From: SKVR01 sp964453995
GTDB taxonomy: Bacteria > Bacteroidota > Bacteroidia > Bacteroidales > UBA7960
Assembly (NCBI GenBank): GCA_964453995.1
Contig: CAYVQC010000015.1
Span: forward strand, 1-64,000
Reading direction: 5' to 3'
Length of the DNA: 64,000 bases
Position numbers and translations under genes: made by a program
Notes under the pieces: model-generated
The model's input: the letters and a program-made list of their open reading frames with translations, nothing else
Databases searched by the model: none
Told to the model about the DNA's origin: nothing
Shown: piece by piece, positions 16,331-27,194 of the stretch
Layout: every line of letters starts with the position of its first letter
Numbering within the stretch: position 1 is the stretch's first letter

Positions 16331-19300
16331 ATGATCAGAAGAAAACTTACAATCAGGAATTATATCACTATCCTCAGTGTCCTCTTAGCCCTTTTCTCGG
16401 TACAGCCTTTGCGGGCTGCCTGGGTTGAAAATGTCCCCACAACAGTAAAGAATCCGGATGGTACCGAGCTGGAAGTACTGGCCAGCGGTGATGAATTCTT
16501 CAATTATCTTCACGATGAACAAGGTTTTACCATTATTGCCGGCAAAGATGGGTTTTATTACTACGCCATATCTTCGGGTGACACTCTTACAGCATCAACC
16601 TATCGTGTTGGTGCCATTGATCCCCTTCAGGCTGGAATAACCCCACATAACGGCATTAGCCAGCAGGAATACCAGCGACGCAAGGCCAAAATGCTGGAAG
16701 TATTTGAAACCAAACAAATGAAAGGAATCCATGACGGTACTTTCAATAACATTGTAGTTTATATCCGGTTTAGCGATGATACGGAATTTACCAATCCTCG
16801 CTCACTTTACGACGGGCGACTAAACAATGAGGAAGGACCATCGGTAATAGACTATTTCGAAGAGGTTTCCTATGGCATGGTAACAGTCCAAAGTCATCAT
16901 TTTCCGCCATCGTCCATGGATGTGAATATTTCCTACCAGGATATTTATCCCCGTTCTTATTTTGAGCCTTACCACAGCACAAATAATCCCAATGGTTATA
17001 CCTCATCACAACGCACGGCCCGCGAACATCAGCTGCTTCACAGGGCAGTAACGGCAGTAGCAGAATCGATTCCTTCCGACTTAAACATTGACAGCGATAA
17101 CGATGGCATGGTTGACAATGTATGCTTTATTATTAAAGGAAGTAGCGGAACATGGGCTTCAATTCTGTGGGCCCACCGCTGGGCATTGTTTTCCACCAAT
17201 ACCTACATCAATGGCAAGCGGGTATGGGATTATACCTTCCAACCCGAAACGCAGGCTACTGTTCAGATCCTCAACCACGAGCTTTTTCATACCTTCGGAG
17301 CACCCGACCTTTATCGCTACACCAACAACAACATTACCCCTGTGGGCCCGTGGGATCTTATGCATTCAGGAAACGGACACATGAGTGCTTTTATGAAATG
17401 GAAATATACCAACCAAACCTGGATCAGCGATATTCCCGTGATCTCGGAGCCGGGCACTTACACCCTCAATCCCCTTTACATGCCCGACAATAATGCCTTC
17501 AGGATCAATTCGCCCAACAGTGATACCGAGTACTTTGTTGTAGAATACCGCCACAGGCTATCCGGTACCTACGAAAACAACCTGCCTGGCAACGGATTAC
17601 TTGTTTACCGAATCAATACCCTGGCCGGTAATGGTAATGCCAATGGGCCACCCGATGAGGTTTACCTTTACAGACCCAACGGTACCAATACCCTCAATGG
17701 ATTGGTACACCAGGCCAATTACTCTTCACAAACCGGCCGCACCGAAATTAATGACACTACCAACCCATCTTCTTTTCTGAGCGACGACAGTGCAGGAGGT
17801 TTAATGATATCTAACATATCACAGGCCGGTGAAACCATCACCTTTGATCTTTTTGGGGGTCCTACAGACAGTTTCGAGATTACCGCCGAAGCCAGTCCCT
17901 CTCATGGAGGTACCATTGAAGGCACCGGTACGTGGTATGAAGGACATACCGCCACCATTACCGCCATACCCGCCAGCAATTTTGAATTTCAAAACTGGAC
18001 CGAAAACGGATCTGTAGTATCAAACCAGGCTCAGTATTCCTTTACGGCAACCGGCGACCGGCATCTTGTGGCTAATTTTGGCTCTGCCTCACCCGTATAT
18101 CATATTGCACTCACTGCCAATCCATCAGATGGCGGGTCGGTAAGCGGGGGAGGAAACCATCCCGAGGGTGCCAATGTTACTGTATCTGCCACGCCAGAAA
18201 CAGGCTACGATTTTGTAAACTGGACAGAAAACGGAACCATCGTTTCCACCCAACAGGACTTTTCATTTACGGCAGAACAAAACCGCGATCTTACCGCCAA
18301 CTTCCAGATGAAGACCTATGAGATCAACCTTACGGCAAATCCATCACAGGGTGGTAATGTTACCGGCGGGGGCACTGTATCCCATGGAACCGTCAGAGCG
18401 GTAAATGCTTTTCCGGCCACAGGTTATACTTTTGTGAGCTGGACCGAAAACGGAGAAGTGGTTTCCAGCAATACCCAATATATGTTCCAGGTAACTTCTG
18501 ACAGAAACCTGGTGGCAAATTTTTCGCAGGAAGGTACAAATACATACACCATTACCATTAACAGAAATCCCATCGATGGTGGTACAACCACCGGAAGCGG
18601 TACCTATGAGGAAGGCCAACAGGCAACACTCACGGCCTCACCGGCTGCCGGCTATCAGTTTGTAAACTGGACAGAAAACGGAAATGTGGTATCATCACAA
18701 TCCACCTACAGTTTCACCGTAACTGCCAGCAAGACACTGACCGCCAATTTCACACTCAACACTCACACCATAGCACTCAATGCCAATCCTGTTGGAGGCG
18801 GAGAACTATCCGGCAGTGGCAGCTATACCTATGGACAATCTGCCACTGTCTCCGCCTCACCAAACGAAGGATATACCTTTGTAAACTGGACGGAAAATGG
18901 TTCGGTGGTTTCCTCCAATGCCAGCTATACCTTTACCGTTACCGACGACAGGTCGCTCACAGCTCATTTCTCACAGGATGCCTATACCGTAAGCCTCAAT
19001 GCACAGCCCACTGAGGGTGGTACAGTAGCAGGGGCCGGAAGCTACAACCATGGCCAGGATGCCACCGTTTCGGCAACTCCGGAAACAGGATATACCTTTG
19101 TAAACTGGACGGAGAATGGCTCGGTGGTTTCTACCAATGCCAGCTATACCTTTACCGTTACCGACAACAGGTCGCTCACAGCCCATTTCTCACAGGATGC
19201 CTANNNNNNNNNNNNNNNNNNNNNNNNNNNNNNNNNNNNNNNNNNNNNNNNNNNNNNNNNNNNNNNNNNNNNNNNNNNNNNNNNNNNNNNNNNNNNNNNN

Positions 19301-20718
19301 NNNCCTTTACCGTTACCGACAACAGGTCGCTCACAGCCCATTTCTCACAGGATGCCTATACCGTAAGCCTCAATGCACAGCCCACTGAGGGTGGTACAGT
19401 AGCAGGGGCCGGAAGCTACAACCATGGCCAGGATGCCACCGTTTCGGCAACTCCGGAAACAGGATATACCTTTGTAAACTGGACGGAGAATGGCTCGGTG
19501 GTTTCTACCAATGCCAGCTATACCTTTACCGTTACCGACAACAGGTCGCTCACAGCCCATTTCTCACAGGATGCCTACACCGTAAGCCTCAATGCACAGC
19601 CTGCGGAAGGAGGCTCAGTGGAGGGAGCAGGAAACTACGAATTTGGCTCAACGGCAACGATCCTGGCTAGGCCTGCCGAGGGGTACCACTTTACCGGCTG
19701 GACAGAAAACGGAATTGAACTTTCCTCGCAAGAGGAATACAGCTTTACTGTAACAGAAGACCGGTCCTTTACCGCCCATTTCGAAAAGAATTCCTACACA
19801 GTAACGCTCGAAGCCAATCCTTCTGAAGGAGGAACCTTGTCAGGAGCAGGTGATTATACACATGGCAGTTTTGTTATAATAACTGCATTGGCAGGTGATG
19901 ATTTCCAATTCCTTTACTGGATTGAAAATGGAGAGATCGTTACAACCAATTCAGAGTATGCCTTTGAAGCAAACCATGACAGGCACCTTATTGCGGTGTT
20001 TGAATCAACGCTCCCGGTTTACGAAATTACTGTGAGAACTTATCCTGAAGAGGGATACTACGGATTTGTGATCGGTGAAGGTTATTACCAGGAAGAAGAA
20101 TGGGTGCAGCTCACAGCTGAACCCCGCGACCAGAGCGCTATGTTCCTTGGTTGGGTTGAAAACGGAGATACCCTTAGCAAAGAGTTGCATTATGGTTTCT
20201 CAGCCCTGCATGACCGCGAAATTGTGGCAGCCTTCCAAACGCAGGAACGCATCTTCAACGTAAGAACCATACTTCCCGAGGAACATCGCCTGGAAATTTC
20301 CGGCGAGGGAAGCTATTATGAAGGAGAAACTGCAACACTGGATTTAAAGATCACTGACAACTTAAGGTTTGTAGGGTGGGAAAACGCAGCCGGCCAGATC
20401 GTATCGCGCAATATTCCTTACTCCTTTAGTGTAACCCGCAACATAACCCTTAAGGCATTGCTGGAAGTAATCCCTGAAGAGGAGCAACCAGAGCTGATCC
20501 AGGTATATCCTAACCCATCCAATGGCAGATTCTGCATTTTCGTGGAAGAACCCTACACAGCTGAGATACGCAACACATCAGGGTTCATTGTTTGGCAGGG
20601 GGATTTGGTAGCCGGCCAGAACTGCATTGACCTGGCATACCTGGAACTGGGCATGTACCTGATCAATTTCTACAATGAAACCAAAGCGGATTCTCAAAAA
20701 ATAATTATTACAAACTAG
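16331..20718 (+). CDS. Secreted M6-family metalloprotease with InlB-type repeats and a type IX sorting domain (interrupted by an assembly gap)
   Basis: One gene split by the N block at 19204-19303. It starts with a signal peptide (residues 1-30), then a pro-region and an M6/immune-inhibitor-A-like catalytic domain with HELFHTFGAPD at 316-326, where the two His and the Asp are zinc ligands and Glu is catalytic. From about residue 513, at least 11 InlB B-type repeats of roughly 73 residues follow (core: N-W-T-E-N-G-x-V-V-S). The last 80 residues are a type IX secretion C-terminal sorting domain (V-Y-P-N-P-S-N-G-R-F), so the product is exported to the surface or medium. The reading frame changes at the gap only because the 100 N are a placeholder. 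Confidence 0.9.
17867..20469 (+). repeat. Tandem InlB B-type repeats, about 219 bp each
   Basis: Six repeats are seen before the gap and five after it. The units become more alike toward the gap: the sixth and seventh are identical over at least 216 bases (18971-19186 versus 19345-19560), as expected for recent unequal duplication. The outer units, especially the last two, are strongly diverged. Units are about 73 residues and contain the W-T-E-N-G core and an F-T-V-T-x-x-R-x-L-x-A-x-F end. Confidence 0.9.
19204..19303. other. Scaffold gap (100 N) inside the repeat region
   Basis: The last 55 bases before the gap (19149-19203) are identical to the first 55 bases after it (19304-19358). Contig ends that overlap by a fixed k-mer length are typical of a de Bruijn assembly broken at a repeat. 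With a 219-bp unit, the true insert is either minus 55 (direct join) or 164 plus multiples of 219 bases, and every such value restores the reading frame. Confidence 0.9.
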
Positions 20719-20793
20719 TCCGGAACAGAAATTCATGAAACATAGATAAGATCGGTTGCGAAAATGTAACACATGGTTTTTTAAGTTTTTATT

Positions 20794-20818
20794 AAGGAGC
20801 TCTCAGGAGCTCCTTTTT
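20794..20818 (+). terminator. Terminator of the M6 protease gene
   Basis: Perfect 9-bp stem AAGGAGCTC (20794-20802), loop TCAG, GAGCTCCTT (20807-20815), then a short T run. Confidence 0.85.
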
Positions 20819-20933
20819 GCATTTCAAGACACCCATATGTCGCTGATATTTAGAGCAATAACCATGCTTTTTGCAATCCATTGAAGCAAATATAATATCA
20901 GAAAAAATATTTCTGTTTTTCAAAACAAAACCT

Positions 20934-20941
20934 TATTTTTG
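20934..20941 (+). promoter_or_regulatory. Promoter -7 box for the glycosyltransferase/pyrC pair
   Basis: TATTTTTG fits TAnnTTTG and TTTC lies 20 bases upstream at the -33 position. The leader would be about 100 bases. The 331-base gap from 20719 to 21049 holds this box, the preceding terminator and nothing else I can support. Confidence 0.45.
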
Positions 20942-21049
20942 GCCTTTCCAATGATCAGGATAAAAATAATTTCATCACGGATAATACTTTTCCAAATGGG
21001 GAGGTTATCTTTACGTTAATTAGATAACAAATTTCAAACGTCCAAGGCA

Positions 21050-21799
21050 GTGGCAGATAGTCTGGTAATTATTCCCACATATAATGAGAAAGAGAATATT
21101 GAGAGGATAATCAGAAAAATATTTTCATTGCAAACACCCTTTCATATTCTTATTATCGATGACAACTCTCCTGATGGTACTGCTGAAATCGTAAAAAAGC
21201 TTATCTCCGAATTTCCCGAAAAATTATTTATAGAGAGCCGAAAAGGAAAACTTGGCCTTGGCACGGCGTATATTCATGGGTTTAAGTGGGCCTTGCGTCG
21301 CACCTACGAGTATATCTTTGAAATGGATGCCGATTTTTCGCACAATCCTGAAGATCTTCCCCGGCTTTATAAAGCTTGTGCTGTAGATGGCTACGACCTT
21401 GCCATTGGTTCAAGATACATCAATGGAGTAAATGTGATCAACTGGCCCATGGGTAGAGTGCTTATGTCGTATTATGCATCGGCTTATGTGAGGTTCATTA
21501 CCCGCATGAAGGTGAGAGATACAACGGCAGGCTTTAAGTGCTACAAAAGGCAGGTTCTCGAGTCTATTGACCTGGACAAGATCCGCTTTACCGGATATGC
21601 GTTCCAGATTGAAATGAAATTTATCACCTGGAAAATCGGTTTCCGGATCAAGGAAATCTCTATCGTTTTTACCGACAGGACACAAGGCGTATCCAAAATG
21701 AGCACAGGAATTTTTAAGGAAGCTGTCCTGGGGGTAATAAAGCTGCGGCTGAAAAACATCTTCAATCCTTATAAAAGATTCCAGGGCAGCAATATTTAA
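21050..21799 (+). CDS. Polyprenol monophosphomannose synthase-like family 2 glycosyltransferase
   Basis: A 249-residue GT-A enzyme of dolichol-phosphate mannose synthase type. The N-terminus reads LVIIPTYNEKENIERII, followed by I-I-D-D-N-S-P-D-G-T and the metal-binding D-A-D in F-E-M-D-A-D-F-S-H-N-P-E-D-L. The length equals single-domain polyprenol-phosphate mannosyltransferases, with no C-terminal membrane helices. It would charge a lipid carrier with mannose or a related sugar at the inner face of the inner membrane. The start is GTG 21050, preceded by AAGG; no earlier ATG fits. It lies 41 bases before pyrC. Confidence 0.85.
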   Translation: MADSLVIIPTYNEKENIERIIRKIFSLQTPFHILIIDDNSPDGTAEIVKKLISEFPEKLFIESRKGKLGLGTAYIHGFKWALRRTYEYIFEMDADFSHNPEDLPRLYKACAVDGYDLAIGSRYINGVNVINWPMGRVLMSYYASAYVRFITRMKVRDTTAGFKCYKRQVLESIDLDKIRFTGYAFQIEMKFITWKIGFRIKEISIVFTDRTQGVSKMSTGIFKEAVLGVIKLRLKNIFNPYKRFQGSNI

Positions 21800-21840
21800 C
21801 CTTTCTGCCCTTTCTATCCACAACTTCAAATTCACCGCTT

Positions 21841-23193
21841 ATGAGCCGGAAATCAATCATTATCAATGCCCGCATTGTCAATGAGGGTGAAGTAAAAACA
21901 GGAGCTGTTCTTATTGAGAATGACCTCATTGCAGAAGTAAGTGATAATCCCGCTCCAGAGAAGCTCATTTCTGCAGCCGATGAAATAACCGATGCACAGG
22001 GGAGCTATCTTTTCCCGGGAGCAATTGACGATCAGGTACATTTTCGTGAACCTGGCCTTACCCATAAAGCTGAGATCCTCACCGAATCCAGGGCAGCTGT
22101 GGCAGGGGGGATTACATCTTTTATGGAAATGCCCAATACAATACCCCAGTGCACCACCATTGAGTTGCTTGAAAAAAAGTTTGCCCTGGGACAGAAGAAC
22201 AGTTTTGCCAACTATTCATTTTACATGGGTGCCACCAACGATAATGCTGATGAATTAGAAAAAATTGATATCCAAAGGGTATGTGGAATCAAGATCTTCA
22301 TGGGTTCATCAACAGGGAATATGCTGGTTGACAACAATGAATCGCTGGAAAGGATCTTTGCTGTTGCCCCCACTCTGATAACGACCCATTGCGAAGATGA
22401 GCAAACCATTAGGACAAATACGGCACGCTTCAGGGAATTGTACGGAGATGATATTCTTCCGGAGCATCATCCTCTGATCCGGAATCACGAAGCCTGCCTG
22501 TTATCTTCCCAAAAAGCCATTGAACTGGCCCGGAAACACAACACCAGGCTTCATGTATTACATCTTTCCACCGCCATCGAAACGGAATTATTCTCTGCAG
22601 ATGAACCACTGGAAAAAAAACGTATCACAGGAGAAGCCTGTATTCATCATCTTTGGTTTTCCGATGCCGATTATCAAACCCATAAAAATCTGATCAAATG
22701 GAACCCTGCAATAAAAACCGCTGCCGACAGGGAGAAGCTTTGGGATGCTCTTAGAGCAGGTGCATTGGACGTAGTAGCCACCGATCACGCTCCCCATCTG
22801 CTGGAGGAAAAGCAGAAACCCTATTTGTCAGCCCCTTCCGGAGGCCCACTGGTGCAGCATGCGCTTCAGGCTATGATAGATGCTGTAGCCCAAAGGAATC
22901 TCCCTATCACCCTTGTTGCCCAATGGATGAGCCACAATCCGGCTATCTGCTACAAGGTAAAAAACAGAGGATTCATCAGAAAAGGTTATTTTGCTGATTT
23001 AGTAATTGTTAACCCAAAACTGCACTATACCGTTCAAAAAGACAATATTCTGTACAAATGCGGTTGGTCGCCTTTTACCGGGCATACTTTCACCAATACA
23101 CCTACCCATACTTTCATAAATGGAGAATTGGTGTATCATTTAGGAAAATTCAATGAGAACTACAGGGGAAGGTCCCTTGAGTTTGACCGGTAA
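21841..23193 (+). CDS. pyrC: Dihydroorotase
   Basis: A 450-residue amidohydrolase, length and motifs of class I (PyrC/CAD-type) enzymes: metal-binding DDQVHFREPGLTHK around 63-76, the carbamylated Lys in G-I-K-I-F-M-G-S-S-T-G, His ligands in T-T-H-C-E-D-E and L-H-V-L-H-L-S-T, and the catalytic Asp in V-A-T-D-H-A-P-H. It closes carbamoyl aspartate to dihydroorotate in pyrimidine synthesis. It sits downstream of the glycosyltransferase and ends 8 bases from a convergent MFS gene. Other pyr genes in the window are pyrG and pyrD, not linked. Confidence 0.93.
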   Translation: MSRKSIIINARIVNEGEVKTGAVLIENDLIAEVSDNPAPEKLISAADEITDAQGSYLFPGAIDDQVHFREPGLTHKAEILTESRAAVAGGITSFMEMPNTIPQCTTIELLEKKFALGQKNSFANYSFYMGATNDNADELEKIDIQRVCGIKIFMGSSTGNMLVDNNESLERIFAVAPTLITTHCEDEQTIRTNTARFRELYGDDILPEHHPLIRNHEACLLSSQKAIELARKHNTRLHVLHLSTAIETELFSADEPLEKKRITGEACIHHLWFSDADYQTHKNLIKWNPAIKTAADREKLWDALRAGALDVVATDHAPHLLEEKQKPYLSAPSGGPLVQHALQAMIDAVAQRNLPITLVAQWMSHNPAICYKVKNRGFIRKGYFADLVIVNPKLHYTVQKDNILYKCGWSPFTGHTFTNTPTHTFINGELVYHLGKFNENYRGRSLEFDR

Positions 23194-23201
23194 TGTTGTT
23201 T

Positions 23202-24395
23202 TCATGGTGCTTTCTTTTTTCGGCGCCAGTCGTAAATAAAAAACAAAACAGCAAAGCTCAACATTATAATGCCCATCAGTAAAAAACTATTATACAGATT
23301 ACTGAGCTGTATAAGGGGTTGAATAGCGATGGGAGATATAAACATCCCGAAGAACAGGGACGTGTTGAGGTAGCCTACCAGTCTGCCTCTCATGGGCGTA
23401 GGTGCCTCAGAGATTAGCCACAGGTTGATATTGGGCATCATAAGACCAAAGCCCAGCCCCGAAACTGCTATCCCAACAATCATCATACTATAGCTGCCCG
23501 CGTGGCTGATGATAACAAATCCGGTAAATACAATAACATAGACAAGCCCCATAATGGCTGGAAAGCTGAGCCGGCGACGCACCCTTCCGTAGGTAAGAGA
23601 GGTAGTTACGGATGCTACATTTACAAAAGCAATGGCAAACCCGATACCGGTATTGGAAACCCCTTCCATAGCGTTGAGCATAAAGGGCATCTGAACAGGA
23701 ATCATGTAAAACACTATGGCCGAAAAAAATGCTATGCCATAGATCCAGAATACAGCATTGGGAACAGAGGACGCGCCATTACCGGCCGATGCATCCGCAC
23801 CCGACATGGATTGGTCCTTCTCTCTGGTTAGGTTGGGTTCATAGATGGAAATTACCGCCATCAGGTAGACAATCAGGGAAGTAATATAGATCAGGAACGG
23901 CATTCGCCAGTGCACATCGGCAAGCATTCCACCAGAGGAGATAAAAATGAGCCCTCCCATACCGGCAAAAGCAGCCTGCGTACCCATAAAACGGTTGCGC
24001 TCCTCTCCTTCAAAATAATCGCCGATCAGGGTGATTACCGCAGTTATTAGTCCTCCTACGGCAATACCAAGAAAAGCACGCCCCACCAAAATCAGCTCCA
24101 AGGTATTGAGATACAGGCCCGATGTGCCGGCAATGGCATAAAGGACCAATGAAAACAGTAAAACCTTTTTGCGGCCCGTACGATCAATAAGAATCCCCGC
24201 CAGGGGAGCTAAAATGGCCATAAACAAAGCAGGCAAAGTAAGCACAAGCCTGCTCAGCAATTCAACTCCCGGCACATCAGAAAACTCACGACTGATCTGT
24301 GGCAGGGCAGGTGCAATGATAGCACCCGCCATTACGGTAAGCGTACTCGCTATAAGCAAGGTTGCCTTACGTAACCGCTTCGATCTGCCTGTCAT
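23202..24395 (-). CDS. MFS transporter (drug/efflux type)
   Basis: A 397-residue protein with about 12 hydrophobic segments. The loop after the second helix reads L-A-G-I-L-I-D-R-T-G-R-K-K, the MFS signature A motif. The central loop around 190-215 is short and polar. The pattern suggests the DHA1/bicyclomycin-type efflux group, but the substrate is unknown. Its stop is 8 bases from the convergent pyrC stop, leaving no room for a terminator between them. The next upstream gene on the same strand is a flavodoxin-fold reductase 99 bases away. Confidence 0.82.
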   Translation of the reverse strand: MTGRSKRLRKATLLIASTLTVMAGAIIAPALPQISREFSDVPGVELLSRLVLTLPALFMAILAPLAGILIDRTGRKKVLLFSLVLYAIAGTSGLYLNTLELILVGRAFLGIAVGGLITAVITLIGDYFEGEERNRFMGTQAAFAGMGGLIFISSGGMLADVHWRMPFLIYITSLIVYLMAVISIYEPNLTREKDQSMSGADASAGNGASSVPNAVFWIYGIAFFSAIVFYMIPVQMPFMLNAMEGVSNTGIGFAIAFVNVASVTTSLTYGRVRRRLSFPAIMGLVYVIVFTGFVIISHAGSYSMMIVGIAVSGLGFGLMMPNINLWLISEAPTPMRGRLVGYLNTSLFFGMFISPIAIQPLIQLSNLYNSFLLMGIIMLSFAVLFFIYDWRRKKKAP

Positions 24396-24494
24396 GAAAA
24401 CATCTCCGGATTTGGATTAGTAATTGGATACAAAGATTACAGTACAATTTTGCGAAACCGATATTCCCCGCACATAATATTAAAAAAGAGTGCA

Positions 24495-25088
24495 TTATTC
24501 ACTCTTCACATTCGCAAGTTCTTTCATTGCTATTACTGCCTGCTCGAGATACTGGTCTTTTTGTTGCTCGGAAACAGTGTGGATAGATGAAAAATAAAGC
24601 TGTGAAACCACATCTATACCGCAAAAACCAAACACCCCCTCTATATTGATCAGGTTCATGGCCTGGAACATTCCTTTTTCGTATTCAGTGCGGGACTGGC
24701 CCAAAGTATTCATTACAACTGCCTGCTTCCCGGTAAGCAAGGGATACACGCCGTTGCCGTTGGATTTATAGGCAAATCCCCAAGAAAATACCTTATCGAT
24801 ATATCCTTTTACAATGGCAGGCATCCCCCCCCACCACACAGGATAGATAAAAATCAGCACATCAGCCCATTTTACATAATGTTGTTCCTGTGCAATGTCT
24901 TGCGGGGTTTGCCCCGCAGAGATCATTTCGAAATCCTTTGTGCGCAAAACAGGATCAAAATTAAGCTGGTACAGATCGCGGACTATAACCTGGTGCCCTT
25001 CTTCTGTTATTTTTTGGTGAAGGTGATCCAGTAATTTATGATTGAAGTTATTTTGATGATGATTGCTGTAAATAACCAAAACTTTCAT
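24495..25088 (-). CDS. NAD(P)H-dependent flavin oxidoreductase (quinone reductase/KefF type)
   Basis: A 197-residue flavodoxin-fold protein with the typical start MKVLVIYSNHHQNNFNHKLL, the core F-I-Y-P-V-W-W-G-G-M-P-A and K-G-Y-I-D-K-V-F-S-W-G-F-A-Y. The family reduces quinones or dyes with NAD(P)H through FMN and protects against electrophiles. The setting between two transporter genes suggests, without proving, a detoxification role. Cytosolic. Confidence 0.88.
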   Translation of the reverse strand: MKVLVIYSNHHQNNFNHKLLDHLHQKITEEGHQVIVRDLYQLNFDPVLRTKDFEMISAGQTPQDIAQEQHYVKWADVLIFIYPVWWGGMPAIVKGYIDKVFSWGFAYKSNGNGVYPLLTGKQAVVMNTLGQSRTEYEKGMFQAMNLINIEGVFGFCGIDVVSQLYFSSIHTVSEQQKDQYLEQAVIAMKELANVKSE

Positions 25089-25302
25089 AATTCAATATGT
25101 TTGCTTTTTTTAATATTCCTTATTTTAGGGTTAACAGATCCTACAGATAAAACCTTTGGGTTTATGCCCTTTCAAACGTGAACCAGCTCTCTTTGTTCAG
25201 GTTCATTCAAACATCGTACAACAAATCATATTTTATACCTTCTGAAAAAGGATATATTCATTTGGATGCAAGGCGGGAAGGCAGGGGGTGAAATTACAAT
25301 AA

Positions 25303-26496
25303 TCATCCTTTTCTGTTTTTCCTCAGGGAAGCATTTCTGATTTTACCCCACGCACCCAGTAAGAGTAGGGTCACCAAAACAAGGGCAAATGACAGCCCGC
25401 CCTGTATCATCATAGTTTTTTGCATTCCCACGGCTTCTGACACAATTCCGGTAATGATATTTCCCAGTGCAAGCCCACCGCCAAAGTATATTGCATAGAT
25501 CAGCGACTGACCGGTAGCCCGGTATTCGGCGGGTATAAACTGGTGAACAAATGCAATAAAAGCAAGGAAAAACAGGGCCAGTGAAATTCCATGTGTAGTT
25601 CCCAGGAGAATGGCAAACCATGGATTGGAAATAAAACCGTAAGCTACTAAACGTAGTGATGTAACGATCATAGTAAAAACGATCAGCTTGCGGGCGCCAA
25701 AGCGGTCGATGATGCGCTTGCCAAAAATAAAGAACGGCACTTCGGCCAAGGCCTGGAAAAGAAAGGCATAACCCACATGCCTGAACTCGGCCCCGATCTC
25801 CATATAATAGATATTTATAAAAAGATGTACGGGAGAGGAAAATACCCCATAAAAAAACATGATTACGAAGATGGTAGTTAACCGGGGATCGAGCATGAAA
25901 ACCTTCCGTACTGCGTTCAACTTAAGGGTTTTCAACGACCGGGTTACCTGCAGCGGCTTATACAAAAAATGCAATACCAGAAAACTTGTGGCCAACAGGC
26001 AGGAAGCAATAATAAAAATCATATACGAGTTGCTGGCCGAAATAAAAATACCCGTTACAGCCGACGAAACTGCCCAGCCAATGGAAGCCCAAAGCCTGAG
26101 CTCTCCGTAAGATTGAGTCTTTTTCTGCTCTAGAAAATCAAGGGCAACACTATCCAGCAAAGGGAAAATGGGATTGTTGAATAATGTAAAAATGTATACA
26201 AAAAGAATAACGGCAAGAAAGGTTTGTTGCAGTAGAAAGCCCCACAACATTAGAATTGCTATAAACATAGTGAGCGTAAGCATGTTCTTACGGCCAAACC
26301 TATCGGCAATCATGCCCCAGAAAGGAAGAATCAAAAGTGTATTTATCTGTTGGATGGCAATTACAATACCGATCTGGCTATCGCTCAGGCCAATATGGTT
26401 TTTCAGGAAAAGATTAAAAAATGAGAGCCATGATGCTGCAGCAGCTGCTGTCAAGAAAAAGATCAACTTTATGATTATGGACTGATTGATTCTCAT
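25303..26496 (-). CDS. MFS transporter, LacY/HcaT-like
   Basis: A 397-residue protein with about 12 hydrophobic segments. Helix 2-3 loop reads G-M-I-A-D-R-F-G-R-K-N, the MFS motif A. The N-terminal half with S-Y-G-E-L-R-L-W-A-S-I-G-W-A resembles the MFS_1_like/nucleoside:proton symporter group (HcaT, NupG, LacY). Substrate unknown. The 214 bases between it and the next gene hold no clear terminator. Confidence 0.82.
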   Translation of the reverse strand: MRINQSIIIKLIFFLTAAAAASWLSFFNLFLKNHIGLSDSQIGIVIAIQQINTLLILPFWGMIADRFGRKNMLTLTMFIAILMLWGFLLQQTFLAVILFVYIFTLFNNPIFPLLDSVALDFLEQKKTQSYGELRLWASIGWAVSSAVTGIFISASNSYMIFIIASCLLATSFLVLHFLYKPLQVTRSLKTLKLNAVRKVFMLDPRLTTIFVIMFFYGVFSSPVHLFINIYYMEIGAEFRHVGYAFLFQALAEVPFFIFGKRIIDRFGARKLIVFTMIVTSLRLVAYGFISNPWFAILLGTTHGISLALFFLAFIAFVHQFIPAEYRATGQSLIYAIYFGGGLALGNIITGIVSEAVGMQKTMMIQGGLSFALVLVTLLLLGAWGKIRNASLRKNRKG

Positions 26497-26512
26497 GGCA
26501 ATAAATGGCCTG

Positions 26513-26520
26513 CAAATGTA
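26513..26520 (-). promoter_or_regulatory. Promoter -7 box of the LacY/HcaT-like MFS gene
   Basis: TACATTTG on the minus strand (26520 to 26513) is a perfect -7 box; the -33 region shows no clear TTTG. The predicted leader is only about 10 bases. Confidence 0.45.
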
Positions 26521-26767
26521 ATTGAAATATCATATTGAAATGATCCAGTCTCTTAAAAATTGGATCATATAAATCATACATGCATTGCTGCAATCGTTTC
26601 CCTAACACTTATTAAAGAAATATTTCTCTTTTTTTATCTTTTCCATTTGTTGAATATTATTTAAATTTGGTCTAAATAAAAATAAGCCAAAAGGACTTTT
26701 TTTATTATTGATTACCAGAACGTTAATAATTTTAGCAACAATTAAATTTACAATAGTACTACAGCAT

Positions 26768-27049
26768 ATGAGAAAAAACATAATTACTTCGGCATTGTTA
26801 CTGGGAACCCTTGGAGCATATTCCGGTTCTTTTACTTTTGTAGGTAAACCCTTCGAAACAGAGCTCAGCAATGGAAAAAAAATTGAGATCATTTTGCAGG
26901 AAGAAGTTTATGAGGAAGATTACCGGCGAAATGCAGAGAATACACAAGCTGATCTATCCCGGCAAGTGATGAGTCATGAGAAAATGTTACAGCTCCTCAA
27001 CCAGATAAGAAAGGAAGAGCGTGAAGTGATTGAAGAATTTACTCTTTGA
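26768..27049 (+). CDS. Small exported protein of unknown function
   Basis: A 93-residue protein from ATG 26768. Residues 1-22 look like a signal peptide (MRKNIITSALLLGTLGAYSG). The rest is acidic and helical, with E-E-V-Y-E-E-D-Y and a C-terminal K-E-E-R-E-V-I-E-E-F. An upstream in-frame start at 26708 would add 20 residues that do not fit a signal peptide. A terminator follows 25 bases after the stop. No family recognised. Confidence 0.6.
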   Translation: MRKNIITSALLLGTLGAYSGSFTFVGKPFETELSNGKKIEIILQEEVYEEDYRRNAENTQADLSRQVMSHEKMLQLLNQIRKEEREVIEEFTL

Positions 27050-27073
27050 AAAAAATCTGCCAACACCCAATGA

Positions 27074-27109
27074 AAAAACCGGGCATCCACCCGGTTTTTC
27101 TTTTTTTTG
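27074..27109 (+). terminator. Terminator of the small exported protein gene
   Basis: Perfect 10-bp stem AAAAACCGGG (27074-27083), loop CATCCA, CCCGGTTTTT (27090-27099), followed by CTTTTTTTT. Confidence 0.9.
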
Positions 27110-27194
27110 ACAGGCACTAGTGAAGCAGATTTCAGGGGTATGATTTCCATTTCTCTTTTAGTTTGGAAAAGTTTAAAGCAGAATAATTTCTTTT

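Noticed and set aside
19116..19388. Frame running through the N block on the plus strand in a second frame
   Set aside because: It is a shadow of the protease repeats; its length comes from N being read as open.
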